Part shown: in pieces, positions 63,395 through 64,000 of the stretch
Layout: each line of letters begins with the position of its first letter
Position numbering within the stretch: position 1 is the stretch's first letter
NCBI RefSeq assembly: GCF_013114835.1
Contig: NZ_JAAVLW010000004.1
Coordinates: forward strand, 124,001-188,000
Length of the DNA stretch: 64,000 nt
DNA from: Bradyrhizobium archetypum
Lineage (GTDB): Bacteria; Pseudomonadota; Alphaproteobacteria; Rhizobiales; Xanthobacteraceae
Reading direction: 5' to 3'
Position numbers and translations under genes: made by a program
Notes under the pieces: generated by a model
Seen by the model: only the letters and a program-made list of their open reading frames with translations
Told to the model about the DNA's origin: nothing
The model's database searches: none

Positions 63395-64000
63395 CTAAAA
63401 CTTCCGCACCAGGTCCGGTGTGATCTCGCTGAGCTTGCGGATGCCCAATAGCGCGAGGTCGCGATCGATCTCGGCTTTCAAGAGCGAGATCGCGCGCTGC
63501 ACGCCGGCCTCGCCGCCGGCGATCGCGGCATAGAGGAACGGACGGCCGATCCAGACGAAATGCGCGCCGAGCGCCAGCGCCTTGATCACGTCGGTGCCGC
63601 GGCGGATGCCGCCGTCGACCATCACCGTCATGCCCTTGGCTTCGGCCGCGATCTCCGGCAGCATGCGCAGGCCCGACATCGTGTAGTCCAGCTGGCGGCC
63701 GCCATGATTGGACAGCATCACGCCGTCGACGCCGCTCTCCCGCGCGATTCTCGCGTCCGCCGGCGAGACCAGCCCTTTGACCACGAGCTTGCCCTTCCAT
63801 CGCTTGCGGATCAGCTCAACGTGCTTCCAGGCGAGCTGGTCGCGGGCGCCGATGTTGCGCATCAGGTTTTTCGCCAGCACCGGCGGGCCGCGCCGCGCGT
63901 CCATGTTCTCGAAATGCGGCATGCCATGGTTGATCACGGTGCGCGCCCAGGTGCCGAACAGCCAGTGCGGATGCGTGACCGTGTCCCAGAATACGCGCGG
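63395..64000 (-). CDS. Alpha-hydroxy-acid oxidising flavoprotein (partial, N-terminus beyond window)
   Basis: The frame is open from 63395 to the window edge; the N-terminal part is missing. The visible 201 residues include WDTVTHPHWLFGTWA, GKLVVKGLVSPADARIA, the catalytic His/Arg in SNHGGRQLDY, and VDGGIRRGTDVIKALALGAHFVWIG (FMN phosphate site), the C-terminal half of an LldD/glycolate-oxidase barrel. It is a second family member beside 28039-29175. The C-terminal helix (LLKAEIDRDLALLGIRKLSEIT) is family-typical. The substrate is unknown. Confidence 0.9.
   Translation of the reverse strand, partial: PRVFWDTVTHPHWLFGTWARTVINHGMPHFENMDARRGPPVLAKNLMRNIGARDQLAWKHVELIRKRWKGKLVVKGLVSPADARIARESGVDGVMLSNHGGRQLDYTMSGLRMLPEIAAEAKGMTVMVDGGIRRGTDVIKALALGAHFVWIGRPFLYAAIAGGEAGVQRAISLLKAEIDRDLALLGIRKLSEITPDLVRKF

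Overview
This 64 kb window is high-GC chromosomal DNA that reads as Bradyrhizobium or a close relative (Nitrobacteraceae, Hyphomicrobiales). The evidence is the haem-uptake locus organised as in Bradyrhizobium, tandem DUF992 secreted proteins, many GST-fold proteins, Omp25-type outer-membrane barrels, a long alphaproteobacterial SerC next to SerA, and many short palindromic repeats of the kind scattered through Bradyrhizobium and Rhodopseudomonas intergenic DNA. I see no rRNA, tRNA, CRISPR array, transposase, integrase or prophage. The organism call rests on recognition, not on a database search.

Layout. 0.1-3.5 kb: FAD oxidoreductase with its LysR regulator, a divergent TauE/SafE permease and a small protein. 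3.6-6.3 kb: GST, an HD phosphohydrolase with a PDE-like motif, and small proteins. 6.4-9.2 kb: coupled DUF1800-DUF1501 pair. 9.2-20.1 kb: housekeeping and metabolic singletons (aldo/keto reductase, tandem AhpD-like proteins, GNAT, PAS membrane protein, DUF486, M20 peptidase, PQQ-type sugar dehydrogenase, a 57-aa membrane protein, GST, GT87 glycosyltransferase, aminotransferase). 20.3-27.9 kb: two DUF992 paralogues, a methyltransferase-TetR pair behind a palindrome, a divergent EF-G-like GTPase, aroE, and two paralogous periplasmic proteins. 28-32.4 kb: lactate-dehydrogenase-like flavoenzyme, a 59-aa conserved protein, glmM and an Fsr-like exporter. 32.7-41.1 kb: two outer-membrane barrels, GST-GNAT, serC-serA and a MuiA-like protein. 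41.3-45.8 kb: alkB-DUF763, a 24-aa membrane peptide with a membrane protein, and a phytase-like esterase.

45.9-54.7 kb is the most coherent module: a complete haem acquisition system. hemP/hmuP-hmuT-hmuU-hmuV run leftward, and hmuR-hmuQ-hutX-exbB-exbD-tonB run rightward from a shared 260-bp control region that holds two palindromes. The genes cover outer-membrane uptake, energisation, periplasmic capture, inner-membrane import, cytosolic carriage and haem degradation.

54.7-64 kb: a sugar-type ABC importer (two permeases and a Tat-exported binding protein, no ATPase) with a 2-hydroxyacid dehydrogenase, divergent from a chemoreceptor; then a TctC/Bug binding protein, an EamA exporter, and a second lactate-dehydrogenase-like flavoenzyme cut by the window edge.

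I found no clearly new multi-gene system. The best leads are the alkB-DUF763 pair, the palindrome-controlled methyltransferase-TetR operon, the haem-locus control region, and several very small proteins with strong ribosome-binding sites.
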